Shown piece after piece: positions 17,590-27,590 of a DNA stretch of 64,000 nucleotides; positions within the stretch are counted from its first letter, which is position 1; every line of letters begins with the position of its first letter. The stretch covers positions 1 through 64,000 of the forward strand of contig NZ_JADEYQ010000005.1 of assembly GCF_022627575.1 (NCBI RefSeq), written 5' to 3'. The position numbers and the translations under genes are program-made. The notes under the pieces are model-generated. The model saw only the letters and a list, made by a program, of their open reading frames with translations, was not told the DNA's origin and ran no database searches. The DNA is from Sphingobacterium rhinopitheci. GTDB taxonomy: Bacteria > Bacteroidota > Bacteroidia > Sphingobacteriales > Sphingobacteriaceae.

Positions 17590-18921
17590 TTATCGAACCA
17601 ATTCTTCTAGCGCCTTCTCTACTTTTTCGAAGCCAAAATCAGCTTTTACTTCCGCAAACATGCGCTTTATTTCATCATTACATAGATTACCAATACTTCC
17701 TTCGTGCGTATGGTTTACTTCTTTAGAAGGTTTAAATGTCCCCTCTTCTATCGCAAGGCCAATATTTTTATATGCCTCACGGAAAGGAATCCCTTGCAAT
17801 ACTTCGTTATTTACCACTTCTACGGAGAATAGGTAATCGTATTTAGGATCATCCAAGATGCTATCTTTGATACTTATATTGTCCAACATAAAAGTTGCTA
17901 TCTCTAAGCAATCATTCAACGATTGGAAAGCAGGGAACAAATTCTCTTTCAACAATTGCAAATCACGGTGATAACCTACCGGTAGGTTAGTCGTCATCAT
18001 AGCGATTTCTGTCGGCAAAGCTTGAATTTTATTGCATCGAGAACGTATCAATTCAAAAACATCCGGGTTCTTCTTGTGTGGCATGATACTCGACCCTGTC
18101 GTCAAATGCGCCGGGAACGAAATAAATCCAAAATTTTGATTTATAAACAAGGTTACATCCATTGCAAATTTTGCTAAAGAAGCAGCGATAGAACTCATAG
18201 CTTGCGCTAATATACGCTCTGTCTTACCGCGCCCCATTTGTGCATATACAACGTTATAATTTAGGTCATCAAAACCTAATAATTGTGTTGTCATCGTACG
18301 ATTCAACGGAAAAGAAGAGCCATAACCTGCAGCCGATCCTAGCGGATTTTTATTACATACCGACCATGCAGCTTTCAATAAGTGTAAATCATCTACTAAG
18401 CTTTCGGCATAAGCACCAAACCACAAGCCAAAAGAAGATGGCATAGCAATCTGCAAGTGAGTATATCCTGGCATAAGTACATTTTTATATTGCTCACTCA
18501 ATTTTATCAATTGATTAAACAATAACTCTGTATTATTGAAAATACTATGTATTTCTGAACGGAAATACAATTTCAAATCTACCAATACCTGATCGTTACG
18601 TGAACGTCCAGAGTGAATCTTCTTACCCGCCTCCCCAATACGTTGCGTCAGCATCATCTCTACTTGAGAATGTACATCTTCAACACTATCTTCAATTAGA
18701 AATTTACCGGCTAATACTTCTTGGTATATATTCTTTAACTCTTGTTGAACAGCCGTTAAGTCTTCATCCGTCATCAAACCAATGCTATTCAGCATACGTG
18801 TATGTGCCAACGAACCTAATACATCAGCTCCTGCCAAATGCATATCCATTTCGCGGTCACGCCCTACGGTAAATGATTCAACGAAAGAATCAACATCTAT
18901 ATTTTTTTGCCAAATTTTCAT
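17590..18921 (-). CDS. argH: Argininosuccinate lyase
   Basis: Last step of arginine synthesis: argininosuccinate to arginine plus fumarate. Fumarase/aspartase superfamily signature GSSIMPHKKNPD with the mobile catalytic Ser loop. GRDREMDMHLAGADVLGSLAHTRML near the N-terminus and HSGRSRNDQV for substrate binding are also present. 443 residues, slightly short of the usual 455-465. No other arg genes are adjacent. Confidence 0.96.
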   Translation of the reverse strand: MKIWQKNIDVDSFVESFTVGRDREMDMHLAGADVLGSLAHTRMLNSIGLMTDEDLTAVQQELKNIYQEVLAGKFLIEDSVEDVHSQVEMMLTQRIGEAGKKIHSGRSRNDQVLVDLKLYFRSEIHSIFNNTELLFNQLIKLSEQYKNVLMPGYTHLQIAMPSSFGLWFGAYAESLVDDLHLLKAAWSVCNKNPLGSAAGYGSSFPLNRTMTTQLLGFDDLNYNVVYAQMGRGKTERILAQAMSSIAASLAKFAMDVTLFINQNFGFISFPAHLTTGSSIMPHKKNPDVFELIRSRCNKIQALPTEIAMMTTNLPVGYHRDLQLLKENLFPAFQSLNDCLEIATFMLDNISIKDSILDDPKYDYLFSVEVVNNEVLQGIPFREAYKNIGLAIEEGTFKPSKEVNHTHEGSIGNLCNDEIKRMFAEVKADFGFEKVEKALEELVR

Positions 18922-18941
18922 CTACTAAACTTTAATGAAAA

Positions 18942-18949
18942 CAAAAATA
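18942..18949 (-). promoter_or_regulatory. argH promoter, -7 element TATTTTTG
   Basis: TAnnTTTG on the minus strand, 20 nt before the argH ATG, in the short region shared with the divergent gene starting at 18989. Confidence 0.55.
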
Positions 18950-18988
18950 GTATAAATTTTGTTATACTATTTGAATTCGAGGAACTTT

Positions 18989-19258
18989 ATGATACGATCA
19001 GCATTAAAAAACAACTTGATATTATCCTTGATAATATTTAATCTTGGATTAATACTTTACTTAGCATTTTCGGAAATGAATAATGTTCATCTTACTAATA
19101 CGGATCCTCCACCTTATATATCCGAGCAATTAAGATGGGTCATTGCAGTAGGTATTATTTTATTTGGGGCCCTATCGATTATCTACTCGGTGCATAAAAT
19201 ATTTAAAGAGAATAAAAAACTCGTTAACTCTGAATCTTCAAGTCCCCAAGATGTTTAA
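18989..19258 (+). CDS. Small two-helix membrane protein
   Basis: Unrecognised 89-residue protein with two hydrophobic segments (about 9-27 and 49-68), a short hydrophilic loop with LTNTDPPPY, and a charged C-terminus. Starts further upstream are possible, but the ATG at 18989 has GAGG 7 nt before it. Its 3' end overlaps the 3' end of convergent metA by 35 bp, so the two transcripts are complementary there. Confidence 0.6.
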   Translation: MIRSALKNNLILSLIIFNLGLILYLAFSEMNNVHLTNTDPPPYISEQLRWVIAVGIILFGALSIIYSVHKIFKENKKLVNSESSSPQDV

Positions 19259-20168
19259 CCTCGTTAACATCAAAAGGAGTCTCTTGATACACATAATAGT
19301 TCAACCAATTATTAAATAGCAAATTGGCGTGCCCAGACCAGCGAACAACAGGCTCTTCGTCGGGATTATCATTTTTATAATAATTGTCAGGAACATCAAT
19401 TTCTAAGCCTTTTTCACGATCTCGGACAAATTCTTCATGTAATGTCAATGGTGAATATTCAGAATGTCCTGTCAGATAAAGTTCACGACCACCACGCGTA
19501 GAGACAATAGAAATACCCGCTTTGTCAGACTCCGAAAGGATTTTTATAGCAGGATTTTTTAAGATGTCTTCTTTTTCTACGGTTGTATGTCTACTGTGTG
19601 GAATATAAAACTCATCATCAAAACCACGGAATAAAGGGTCTAATTTATCTTCAGCGGAATGCTTAAATACACCAAACAACTTCTTATCCAAAGGTTTCTT
19701 TTCTATACCATAGAAATGATATAAGGCAGCTTGAGAAGCCCAACATATATATAAAGTCGATGTTACATGTTTGCGTGCCCAATCAAATATTGTTTTTATT
19801 TCATTCCAATAGGTCACCTCTTCGAAAGGTAACATCTCTACTGGGGCACCAGTAATGATCATACCATCATAAAAATTATCACTTATTTCAGAAAAACTTT
19901 TGTAGAATAACTCTAGATGTTCCTCCGGAGTATTTTTTGATACATGTGTATCTAAGCGTAAAAACTCAAGTTCTACTTGCAAAGGATTATTAGAAAGTAA
20001 ACGGATAAAATCAGTTTCCGTAGAAATTTTTAAGGGCATTAGATTTAAGATCAATAACTTCTGAGGACGAATATCTTGTGTATTCGCTCTTAAATCACTC
20101 ATCACAAATATATTTTCACCCTTTAATAATTCTATAGCAGGTAAGTTGTAAGGTATTTTTACTGGCAT
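19224..20168 (-). CDS. metA: Homoserine O-acyltransferase, predicted acetyl-CoA type
   Basis: First committed step of methionine synthesis, activating homoserine by acylation. MetA family, 314 residues, with catalytic C142 in YICWASQAALYHFYG and H235/E237 in LTGHSEYS. Residue 111 is Glu (ITGAPVEMLPF). In this family Glu111 is associated with acetyl-CoA and Gly111, as in E. coli, with succinyl-CoA. The product is therefore predicted to be O-acetylhomoserine despite the usual MetA label. The start MPVKIPYNLPA is canonical. The 3' end overlaps the neighbouring convergent gene. Confidence 0.94.
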   Translation of the reverse strand: MPVKIPYNLPAIELLKGENIFVMSDLRANTQDIRPQKLLILNLMPLKISTETDFIRLLSNNPLQVELEFLRLDTHVSKNTPEEHLELFYKSFSEISDNFYDGMIITGAPVEMLPFEEVTYWNEIKTIFDWARKHVTSTLYICWASQAALYHFYGIEKKPLDKKLFGVFKHSAEDKLDPLFRGFDDEFYIPHSRHTTVEKEDILKNPAIKILSESDKAGISIVSTRGGRELYLTGHSEYSPLTLHEEFVRDREKGLEIDVPDNYYKNDNPDEEPVVRWSGHANLLFNNWLNYYVYQETPFDVNEVKHLGDLKIQS

Positions 20169-20458
20169 CGTATAATTCTTTTCAAGACGTGGCTAAGGTA
20201 AAAATATATTGATTAAAGAACAACATAAAAATCAAATAATACTATTATTCCCATATTAAATAACAGAGCATTACATACTTTTAGTTTATTACATTAACTA
20301 ATAGTGACAAGACATGCGTCAAAGAAATAGTATATGAATGGAATCGCAAGCAGGCATATCTATTGTGTAATATAAGAATTACTTTCTAGGAAGAATCCTT
20401 GTATTAAAAATACAATGCATATTTTTACAGAATCAAACTACAATACCAATCTTTCAAT
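20169..20458. other. Divergent intergenic region, metA / S9 peptidase
   Basis: 290 bp between two divergent genes. On the metA side a near-consensus TACCTTAG lies about 30 bp before its start. I looked for tRNA, a riboswitch-like fold or an ORF and saw nothing I can support. Confidence 0.4.
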
Positions 20459-23377
20459 ATGAATAAAAAATCATTATTATTTATAGCTTGCCAATTAGCT
20501 TGGGTAGCATCATATGCGCAAGAGCACAAAAAACCGCTAACTTGGCAAGATATACCATCATGGCAATATATACGTACCAATGGGGCTGCTACATCCGATG
20601 ATGGTCAATGGTTAGCTTATGTATCAGGACCGACACAAGGTGACCTTACACTATCCTTACGGAATACCTCCGATACTACTAATTATAAATACAACATCGG
20701 GGGACTCAACTCCCTTATTACGTTTAACAAAAATAGCCAATATGCAGCATTCTTTGAATCACCAAACTATAAGGAGATCAAAGCCAATGAAAAGGCTAAA
20801 AAACCAAATAGTAGGAAACTAAAAGTCATTTCGCTAAAGGATACAGCGTCATTAACATTTGATAAAGTACAGGGATTTGACTTTTCTAATGATGACAATA
20901 GATGGATTGCTGTCCGCTTTCAGCCTACTATTACACCTGGACCAAGAGGAGAAGATGCTGGGAAGGGTAGTGATTTATTATTATACAATCTAATCACAAA
21001 AAAAAGCTATAATCTAGGTAATATAAGTGATTACAAATTCAATAAATCAGGGCAATATTTAGCCTATACCGTTGATGCAAATGGCAAAAATGGCAATGGT
21101 ATATTCGTGATGGATTTAGCAACAGGCTTGACCAATGCCCTAGAAAATGATAAAGCCAATTACGCTAAAATCAACTGGAATAAAGAAGGTACAGCCTTTT
21201 CATTACTAAAATCTAAAAAAGACAAAAAATATAAAACGCCAATATATACTTTGATAGGTATAAAAAATATCAAAGGTAACGATGCAGAACTATTTACCTA
21301 TACAGGGTTAGATGAGAACCAAATATCTGCAGGCTATGGCATCAGTGAAAATAGCATCCCCTATTGGAGTAAGGATTTGAACACTTTATTTTTCGGTATC
21401 AGTAAGCTCGAAAAGACAGCGGAAGAAAAAGAAGCTGCAAAAAAAACTACTGCATCAGCTAAAGATAGTACGCATACGAATATAGCACTTCGTAAAGATA
21501 GTACATCACAAGGTGCAGATACAACAGCCAACAATAAATCAAAAATAGCAAAAGCCAAACCTACAGCAGCTGTAAATAAAAAGGATTTAGAAAAACCAGA
21601 TATGATTATCTGGAATTGGCAGGACAAGCGATTACAATCGGCACAAAAAACACAATTGTCACGCGACAAAAACTATAATGCCATGAGTGCATGGAATATA
21701 AAAACCAACAGATTTATATCTCTTGCAGATAGTGCCATTAAAAATATTGCGTTAGCACCAAATCAACAGATAGGATATGCAATAGATGTAACGCCCTATG
21801 AATATACCTCCAATTTAGATGGCCAAAGCTATGGGGATTTATATATCGTGGATATAGCAACAGGCGAAAAAAAATTGGCTATAGAAAAATTGTATCTAAA
21901 TGCAGCTAGAGGTTTAAGCTTCTCACCCAATAGTCAATATTTGCTGTACTATCAAGATGGCCACTATTTTACCTTAGCAGTAAATACATTAGCAAAAGTT
22001 AATATTACTAAAAATATCCCGGCATCATTCGTAGATAGCTATGATGACCACAATATCATCAATGTACCTACAGGCAGCTATGGATGGTCAATAGACAACA
22101 AATATATCCTCTTAAAAGACAATTTTGATTTGTGGAAAGTATCGGCAGATGGCAAGACTTATACCGCAATAACAGACAATTGGAAAAACAGTAAATTAAA
22201 AACTACACAGTACAACAGATTGTATGAGGATGATGAAGGTATAGATTTTAAAAAAGATCAATACTTCAATATCATTAACGATGCGAATAAGCAACAAGGC
22301 ATCGCGGTATTACCTGCAAACAAAAACCAAGTAGAGATACTCAAGATTGATGATATCACAATAAGTCCTCTACGCAAGGCAAAAAAAGCAGATACCTATT
22401 TCTACAGTATAGAAAAAAGTCAACAAGCACCCGAAATATTTGTCACTGACAAATCCATGAAGGCAGCTAAGCAACTGACTTCAAATACCCCAGACACAGC
22501 ACAATACGGTATATCGGCAGGTTCAAAATTAATAAATTATGTAAGCAGCAATGGAGATACATTGCAGGCAACATTATATCTACCTGCTAATTATGTAGAA
22601 GGCAAATCATACCCTACAATTACGTATATATACGAAAGATTGACCGATGAAAAGAATACGTTCTCACAACCAGCATATCCAGGTGGCGGATTCAATAGAG
22701 CGATGTATACAAGTAACGGCTATGCTGTATTGATGCCAGACATCAGCTATACGCTCAATGATCCAGGTATGTCTGCTGTAGCATGCGTAGTACCTGCTGT
22801 CAAAGAAGCTATCAAAACAGGTATCGTAGATGCTGACAACATAGCTATACACGGACACTCATGGGGCGGTTATCAAACAGCATTTTTGATCACGCAAACA
22901 GATATCTTCAAAGCTGCTGTTGCAGGAGCTCCATTGACAAATATGATATCCATGTACTCCCTAATCTACTGGAACTCTGGTTCTTCAAACCAAGCGATTT
23001 TTGAATCAAGCCAAGGGCGATTAACTACAGGATATTGGGACAATTGGGATGCCTACACACGCAACTCACCTATATATCATATCAAAAAAGTAAATACACC
23101 ATTGATCATTATGCACAATGACAAAGATGGTGCCGTAGATTATACCCAAGGAATTGAATATTTCAATGGACTAAGAAGATTGAATAAGCCAGTAGTCATG
23201 CTTACCTACAATGGTGAAAATCACGGCTTGGTAAAAGAAGTAAATCGTAAAGATTATGCTGTACGTATGATGGAATATTTTGACCATTACCTCAAAGGAA
23301 AACCTGCACCAATATGGTGGTCAAAGGGAATAAACTATATGGATATGGATAAACATCTGGAAGATAGAGCCTTCTAA
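20459..23377 (+). CDS. S9-family serine peptidase (prolyl oligopeptidase type)
   Basis: Exported peptidase of 972 residues with signal peptide MNKKSLLFIACQLAWVASYAQE. A long beta-propeller-like region is followed by a C-terminal alpha/beta-hydrolase domain. Catalytic triad: S801 in HGHSWGGYQ, D890 in HNDKDGAVDY and H922 in NGENHGL. A low-complexity Lys/Ala/Thr/Ser insertion sits at about 320-375. Usual S9 enzymes are 700-850 residues, so this is on the long side. Probably periplasmic oligopeptide degradation. Single gene. Confidence 0.92.
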   Translation: MNKKSLLFIACQLAWVASYAQEHKKPLTWQDIPSWQYIRTNGAATSDDGQWLAYVSGPTQGDLTLSLRNTSDTTNYKYNIGGLNSLITFNKNSQYAAFFESPNYKEIKANEKAKKPNSRKLKVISLKDTASLTFDKVQGFDFSNDDNRWIAVRFQPTITPGPRGEDAGKGSDLLLYNLITKKSYNLGNISDYKFNKSGQYLAYTVDANGKNGNGIFVMDLATGLTNALENDKANYAKINWNKEGTAFSLLKSKKDKKYKTPIYTLIGIKNIKGNDAELFTYTGLDENQISAGYGISENSIPYWSKDLNTLFFGISKLEKTAEEKEAAKKTTASAKDSTHTNIALRKDSTSQGADTTANNKSKIAKAKPTAAVNKKDLEKPDMIIWNWQDKRLQSAQKTQLSRDKNYNAMSAWNIKTNRFISLADSAIKNIALAPNQQIGYAIDVTPYEYTSNLDGQSYGDLYIVDIATGEKKLAIEKLYLNAARGLSFSPNSQYLLYYQDGHYFTLAVNTLAKVNITKNIPASFVDSYDDHNIINVPTGSYGWSIDNKYILLKDNFDLWKVSADGKTYTAITDNWKNSKLKTTQYNRLYEDDEGIDFKKDQYFNIINDANKQQGIAVLPANKNQVEILKIDDITISPLRKAKKADTYFYSIEKSQQAPEIFVTDKSMKAAKQLTSNTPDTAQYGISAGSKLINYVSSNGDTLQATLYLPANYVEGKSYPTITYIYERLTDEKNTFSQPAYPGGGFNRAMYTSNGYAVLMPDISYTLNDPGMSAVACVVPAVKEAIKTGIVDADNIAIHGHSWGGYQTAFLITQTDIFKAAVAGAPLTNMISMYSLIYWNSGSSNQAIFESSQGRLTTGYWDNWDAYTRNSPIYHIKKVNTPLIIMHNDKDGAVDYTQGIEYFNGLRRLNKPVVMLTYNGENHGLVKEVNRKDYAVRMMEYFDHYLKGKPAPIWWSKGINYMDMDKHLEDRAF

Positions 23378-23394
23378 CAAGGGACAAATCCTGA

Positions 23395-23440
23395 TTAATA
23401 CTAAAGGGTATTTCGATACTGAGATGCCCTTTAGTATTAA
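23395..23440 (+). terminator. Terminator of the S9 peptidase gene
   Basis: A 14-bp perfect stem (23395-23408 with 23427-23440) about 18 bp after the stop, followed by an A/T-rich stretch. Confidence 0.65.
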
Positions 23441-23539
23441 ATAAAATATATAAATGCGAACTACACACTATATATTTTGGTATTCCCTAATTGCTAATAT
23501 TAATTCACTAGTGCTAAATTAGTACAGAATATAAAGCAC

Positions 23540-23575
23540 AAAAAAAGCGGTAAGAAAATCTTACCGCTTTTTTGT
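23540..23575 (-). terminator. Terminator of the atp operon
   Basis: GCGGTAAGA pairs with TCTTACCGC, extended by an A-run and a T-run. It sits just after atpG on the minus strand and can also act on plus-strand transcripts. Confidence 0.85.
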
Positions 23576-23591
23576 ATATCAATACATTTGA

Positions 23592-24470
23592 TTAACTGTT
23601 TGACAAGGCAGCAGCTCCAGATACAATCTCTGTAAGCTCTGTTGTAATAGCCGCTTGACGTGCTTGGTTGTATGATAATTTTAATGCTTTGATTAAGTCA
23701 CCAGCATTTTCTGTTGCCTTATCCATCGCAGTCATACGTGCACCATGCTCAGAAGCATTAGAATCTAATACAGCCTTAAATAATTGAATCTTAATAGCCT
23801 TAGGAATTAATTCTTCAATAATTTTTTCTTTAGAAGGTTCAATAATGTAATCTAATTCGGCTACATCATTTGTTTTTTCTTCAGGCAATAGAGGTAATAA
23901 TTGCTCTGCAGTCAAGATTTGTACTGCAGCATTACGGAATTGATTATAAACCACTTCCACTCTATCGATATTTCCTTCTTTAAATTCATTCATAATGAAT
24001 TCCGTCACTTTAGATACGTTTGCGAAATCTAAATTGTTGAATAACTCATTATTATTACCAATAACGTTGAAGTTACGTCTAGCGAAGAATTCTTGACCAC
24101 GCTTACCAATAGCTACAATACTTACATCACCTTTAGCAAATTGATCCGCATATTTGTCAGCGATCAAATTGTTAGCCGTTTTAATAGCATTAGCATTGAA
24201 AGCACCTGCAAGACCTCTATTAGAAGTAATAACTACTACTAATACCTTATTAGGAACACGGTCTTGAGTATAAGGTGAATCAGAACCTTCTACTGAAGCA
24301 GAAACTTGAGCAAGAATATCTCTTAATTTATTGGCATATGGGCGCAATTGAACAATAGCGTTCGTTGCACGTTTTAATTTAGCAGCAGATACCATTTTCA
24401 TAGCTTTGGTAATCTGTTGCGTGGAGCTAACCGATACAATACGGTTTCTTACTTCTTTTAAATTTGCCAT
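23592..24470 (-). CDS. atpG: ATP synthase gamma subunit
   Basis: Central rotor shaft of F1. The N-terminus NLKEVRNRIVSVSSTQQITKAMKMVSAAKLKRA and the C-terminal AARMTAMDKATENAGDLIKAL-like block are the coiled-coil halves that insert into the alpha/beta ring. 292 residues. It is the last gene of the operon. A 12-bp hairpin lies in the 78-bp gap before it. The beta and epsilon genes do not follow, so they must be elsewhere. Confidence 0.97.
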   Translation of the reverse strand: MANLKEVRNRIVSVSSTQQITKAMKMVSAAKLKRATNAIVQLRPYANKLRDILAQVSASVEGSDSPYTQDRVPNKVLVVVITSNRGLAGAFNANAIKTANNLIADKYADQFAKGDVSIVAIGKRGQEFFARRNFNVIGNNNELFNNLDFANVSKVTEFIMNEFKEGNIDRVEVVYNQFRNAAVQILTAEQLLPLLPEEKTNDVAELDYIIEPSKEKIIEELIPKAIKIQLFKAVLDSNASEHGARMTAMDKATENAGDLIKALKLSYNQARQAAITTELTEIVSGAAALSNS

Positions 24471-24502
24471 ATTATAATAGAGATTTGAGTTCGGAGTATT
24501 GT

Positions 24503-24531
24503 GTATTGAGTATATTCTCTATACTCAATAC
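24503..24531 (-). promoter_or_regulatory. Intra-operon hairpin between atpA and atpG
   Basis: A perfect 12-bp inverted repeat (24503-24514 with 24520-24531) with a 5-nt loop, flanked by further GAGTATT-like copies. No T-run follows on the minus strand, so it is more likely an mRNA stability or processing element than a full terminator. Confidence 0.5.
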
Positions 24532-24548
24532 TCTTTACTCACATCTAA

Positions 24549-26123
24549 TTAATATTTTGAAGCTAATTCTTTAGCTACAGTTTCTAAAACATTAGTTAAC
24601 TCATCAGTGAATTTACCAGCTTTAAGGGCTGCTAAAACTTCTGGATGACGTTGCTCTAATTGTGTTAAGTATTCTTCTTCGAATTGACGTACTTTGTCCA
24701 CAGGAACAGCACGTAATAATCCTTTAGTACCAGCGTAGATAATAGCTGTTTGCTTTTCTACAGATACTGGAGCGAATTGACCTTGTTTCAAGATCTCTAC
24801 GTTACGAATACCTTTATCTAATACCGCTTTAGTAGCTGCATCTAAATCAGAACCGAATTTAGAGAAGGCTTCCAATTCACGGAATTGAGCTTGATCTAAT
24901 TTCAAAGTACCTGATACTTTTTTCATAGACTTGATCTGCGCATTACCACCAACACGAGATACCGAGATACCTACGTTGATCGCTGGACGGATACCTGCGT
25001 TGAACAAGTTAGACTCTAAGAAAATCTGACCATCTGTGATCGAGATTACGTTTGTAGGGATATACGCGGATACGTCACCTGCTTGAGTCTCAATAATAGG
25101 AAGAGCTGTTAATGAGCCACCACCTTTTACTAAGTGCTTGATAGAATCTGGTAAATCATTCATTGCACGAGCGATAGTATCTGAAGAGTTGATTTTCGCA
25201 GCACGCTCTAATAAACGAGAGTGAAGGTAGAAAACGTCACCTGGATACGCTTCACGTCCTGGAGGACGTTTTAACAATAATGAAACCTCACGGTAAGCTA
25301 CCGCTTGTTTAGATAAATCATCATATACGATCAATGCTGGACGACCTGTATCACGGAAGAATTCACCGATTGCAGCACCTGACATAGGAGCGTAGAATTG
25401 TAGTGGCGCAGGATCAGCAGCAGAAGCAGCGACAACAACAGTATATGCCATTGCACCTTTTTCTTCTAATGTACGCACGATGTTAGCAACAGTAGAGTTC
25501 TTTTGACCTACAGCAACATATATACAGAATACTGGTTGACCAGCATCATAAAACTCTTTTTGGTTGATGATAGTATCGATACATACCGCAGTTTTACCTG
25601 TTTGACGGTCACCGATTACTAACTCACGCTGTCCACGACCTACTGGAATCATCGCATCGATAGCTTTGATACCTGTTTGTAATGGTTCAGTTACCGGTTG
25701 ACGGTAGATTACACCTGGCGCTTTACGCTCGATAGGCATCTCATAAGTATCACCTGTGATTGGACCTTTACCATCGATAGGCTGTCCTAAAGTATTTACT
25801 ACACGACCCAACATACCTTCACCTACCTTAATAGATGCGATACGGTTAGTACGTTTGATTGTATCACCTTCTTTGATTTCATCAGAAGGACCTAAAAGTA
25901 CAACACCTACGTTGTCTTCTTCTAAGTTCAATACAATACCTTGCAATCCATTAGCAAACTCAACCAACTCACCTGATTGAACTTTTGTTAAGCCGTAAAC
26001 ACGAGCAATACCATCACCTACTGTTAGTACGGTACCTACTTCCTCTAATTCGGCCTCTGACTTAAAGCCTGACAATTGCTCTCTAAGAATTGCCGAAACT
26101 TCATCTGGTCTTACCTCTATCAT
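24549..26123 (-). CDS. atpA: ATP synthase alpha subunit
   Basis: Non-catalytic nucleotide-binding subunit of F1. Walker A GDRQTGKT at 171-178. The ATP-synthase alpha/beta signature region ([14 protein letters not shown]) and the arginine-finger segment ([11 protein letters not shown]) are present. 524 residues. The N-terminus [20 protein letters not shown] binds the delta subunit. Tightly packed between atpH and atpG. Confidence 0.98.
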   Translation of the reverse strand: MIEVRPDEVSAILREQLSGFKSEAELEEVGTVLTVGDGIARVYGLTKVQSGELVEFANGLQGIVLNLEEDNVGVVLLGPSDEIKEGDTIKRTNRIASIKVGEGMLGRVVNTLGQPIDGKGPITGDTYEMPIERKAPGVIYRQPVTEPLQTGIKAIDAMIPVGRGQRELVIGDRQTGKTAVCIDTIINQKEFYDAGQPVFCIYVAVGQKNSTVANIVRTLEEKGAMAYTVVVAASAADPAPLQFYAPMSGAAIGEFFRDTGRPALIVYDDLSKQAVAYREVSLLLKRPPGREAYPGDVFYLHSRLLERAAKINSSDTIARAMNDLPDSIKHLVKGGGSLTALPIIETQAGDVSAYIPTNVISITDGQIFLESNLFNAGIRPAINVGISVSRVGGNAQIKSMKKVSGTLKLDQAQFRELEAFSKFGSDLDAATKAVLDKGIRNVEILKQGQFAPVSVEKQTAIIYAGTKGLLRAVPVDKVRQFEEEYLTQLEQRHPEVLAALKAGKFTDELTNVLETVAKELASKY

Positions 26124-26178
26124 TTTACTTCGTATAAGGGGTTTTAGATTCTATTATTTCTTAATAACCAACGGAGGA

Positions 26179-26724
26179 CTAAACGCCTTGGTTGATTAAA
26201 TATCTTTCTAATTTATTTAACTTACCAGCTAAAGTAGCATCGATCTGTCTATCACCTACTTTTACGATAAATCCACCGATCAATGATGCATCTACTTTAT
26301 TAGTAAGGACAATCTGTGCATTAATTTGCTGTCCGATAATAGTTTTTAACGCTTCGATATTTGCTGCAGACAATGGTGCCGCAGAAGTAACTTCAGCTTT
26401 TACTATACCTTTAATTTCGTTGTATTCGCGAACAAATTCCAAAGCTGTAGCATATAAAATATTGCTACGACCTTTTCTAACCATAATATCAAAGAAAGCT
26501 AATATCTCTGGTCTTACTTTACCGCCGAATAAAGAATTTAAGATGTTTTGCTTCTTATCTGTTTTGATAATCGGGTTACTCAAAACAGCTTGCAACTCAG
26601 TGCTAGCCTTGATAACAGCAGCAATTTGCTCCATATCAGACTTTACGGCATCTAAATTACCTTGCTCACTTGCTAAATCAATTAATGATTTGGCATATCT
26701 CGAAGCGACTTGGAATACTGACAT
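26179..26724 (-). CDS. atpH: ATP synthase delta subunit
   Basis: Stator connector joining F1 alpha to the b subunits (OSCP-like). The N-terminal helical domain starts ASRYAKSLIDLASEQGNL. The C-terminal GGFIVKVGDRQIDATLAGKLNKL block is the family signature. 181 residues, normal length. Gaps of 28 bp to atpF and 55 bp to atpA fit one operon. Confidence 0.95.
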   Translation of the reverse strand: MSVFQVASRYAKSLIDLASEQGNLDAVKSDMEQIAAVIKASTELQAVLSNPIIKTDKKQNILNSLFGGKVRPEILAFFDIMVRKGRSNILYATALEFVREYNEIKGIVKAEVTSAAPLSAANIEALKTIIGQQINAQIVLTNKVDASLIGGFIVKVGDRQIDATLAGKLNKLERYLINQGV

Positions 26725-26752
26725 ACGTTATTCTTTAATTTGCGTGATCCAA

Positions 26753-27253
26753 TTAGTTAATTTTAACATCTTTCAACAAGTCAGCTACTAGCGCTTCTTG
26801 TTTATTTTGGTCTTCAAATTCTTTTGTTAATACTTTACGAGCGATATCTAAAGACAAAGCAGATACTTGATTCTTAACCTCCGCTAAAGCTTTTAATTTT
26901 TGTTCTTCAATTTCACGTTTAGCGCTTTCGATCAATTTAGCACCTTCCGTTTGCGCAGCAGATTTTGCTTCAGCAACGATTTTATCTTTCAAGTCTTTGG
27001 CTTCTTTCAAGATATTGTCACGTTCTTCACGAGCTTCTTTTAATAATTGCTCGTTTTCGTTTGTCAATCGTGCCATTTCAGTTTTAGCTTTCTCTGCTGA
27101 AGCTAAAGCCTCTGTGATACCTTGCTCACGCTCTTCTAAAGCATTAACAATAGGTTTCCAAGCAAATTTTCCTAAAATAAAGATTACAATCAATAAAATT
27201 ATTATTTGCCAAAAGAACAAACCATACGAGAACTGATTAATTAATGCTTCCAT
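26753..27253 (-). CDS. atpF: ATP synthase b subunit
   Basis: Peripheral stalk of FoF1. One N-terminal membrane helix (about residues 10-30, FFWQIIILLIVIFILGKFAWKP), then a long charged coiled coil rich in Ala, Glu and Lys that dimerises and binds delta. 166 residues. A single b gene (no b' copy) lies here, so a homodimer is expected. Confidence 0.95.
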   Translation of the reverse strand: MEALINQFSYGLFFWQIIILLIVIFILGKFAWKPIVNALEEREQGITEALASAEKAKTEMARLTNENEQLLKEAREERDNILKEAKDLKDKIVAEAKSAAQTEGAKLIESAKREIEEQKLKALAEVKNQVSALSLDIARKVLTKEFEDQNKQEALVADLLKDVKIN

Positions 27254-27362
27254 TTATATGTTTTATAAAATATTAAGTTTAAAATTCTTTAATTTTTCGT
27301 TTTTAAATATCACTCGTAACCAACCGTTACGAGTGACATTTATTCCTTTTAATCAACTTGGA

Positions 27363-27554
27363 TTATGCACCTAAGATTAAAGCACCGAATGCTAAACCTT
27401 CTACTAAGGCACCAATGATGATCATTGCAGTTTGAATTTTACCAGCTGCTTCAGGTTGACGTGCGATAGCTTCCATTGCTGAACCACCGATTTTACCTAA
27501 ACCTAAACTTGCACCGATTACGATTAAACCTGCTCCTACTAAATTTGGGATCAT
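27363..27554 (-). CDS. atpE: ATP synthase c subunit
   Basis: Proteolipid of the rotor ring, 63 residues with two membrane helices and the conserved loop ARQPE at 31-35. The ion-binding carboxylate is E52 in ALVEGLAFG. It lacks the helix-1 Gln and the Glu-Ser/Thr pair typical of sodium-binding rings, so protons are the likely ion. It is short compared with the 79-residue E. coli protein because the N-terminus is trimmed. Confidence 0.95.
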   Translation of the reverse strand: MIPNLVGAGLIVIGASLGLGKIGGSAMEAIARQPEAAGKIQTAMIIIGALVEGLAFGALILGA

Positions 27555-27590
27555 AATAATTATATATTAAAAATTAACAAAAAATTCCTA

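Noticed and set aside
20169-20458. SAM riboswitch upstream of metA
   Set aside because: Expected for a methionine gene, but I could not find paired stems matching a SAM-type aptamer, and the likely promoter lies too close to the start to leave room.
27363-27554. Sodium-dependent ATP synthase
   Set aside because: The c subunit lacks the helix-1 Gln and the Glu-Ser/Thr pair of sodium-binding rings, so proton use is more likely.
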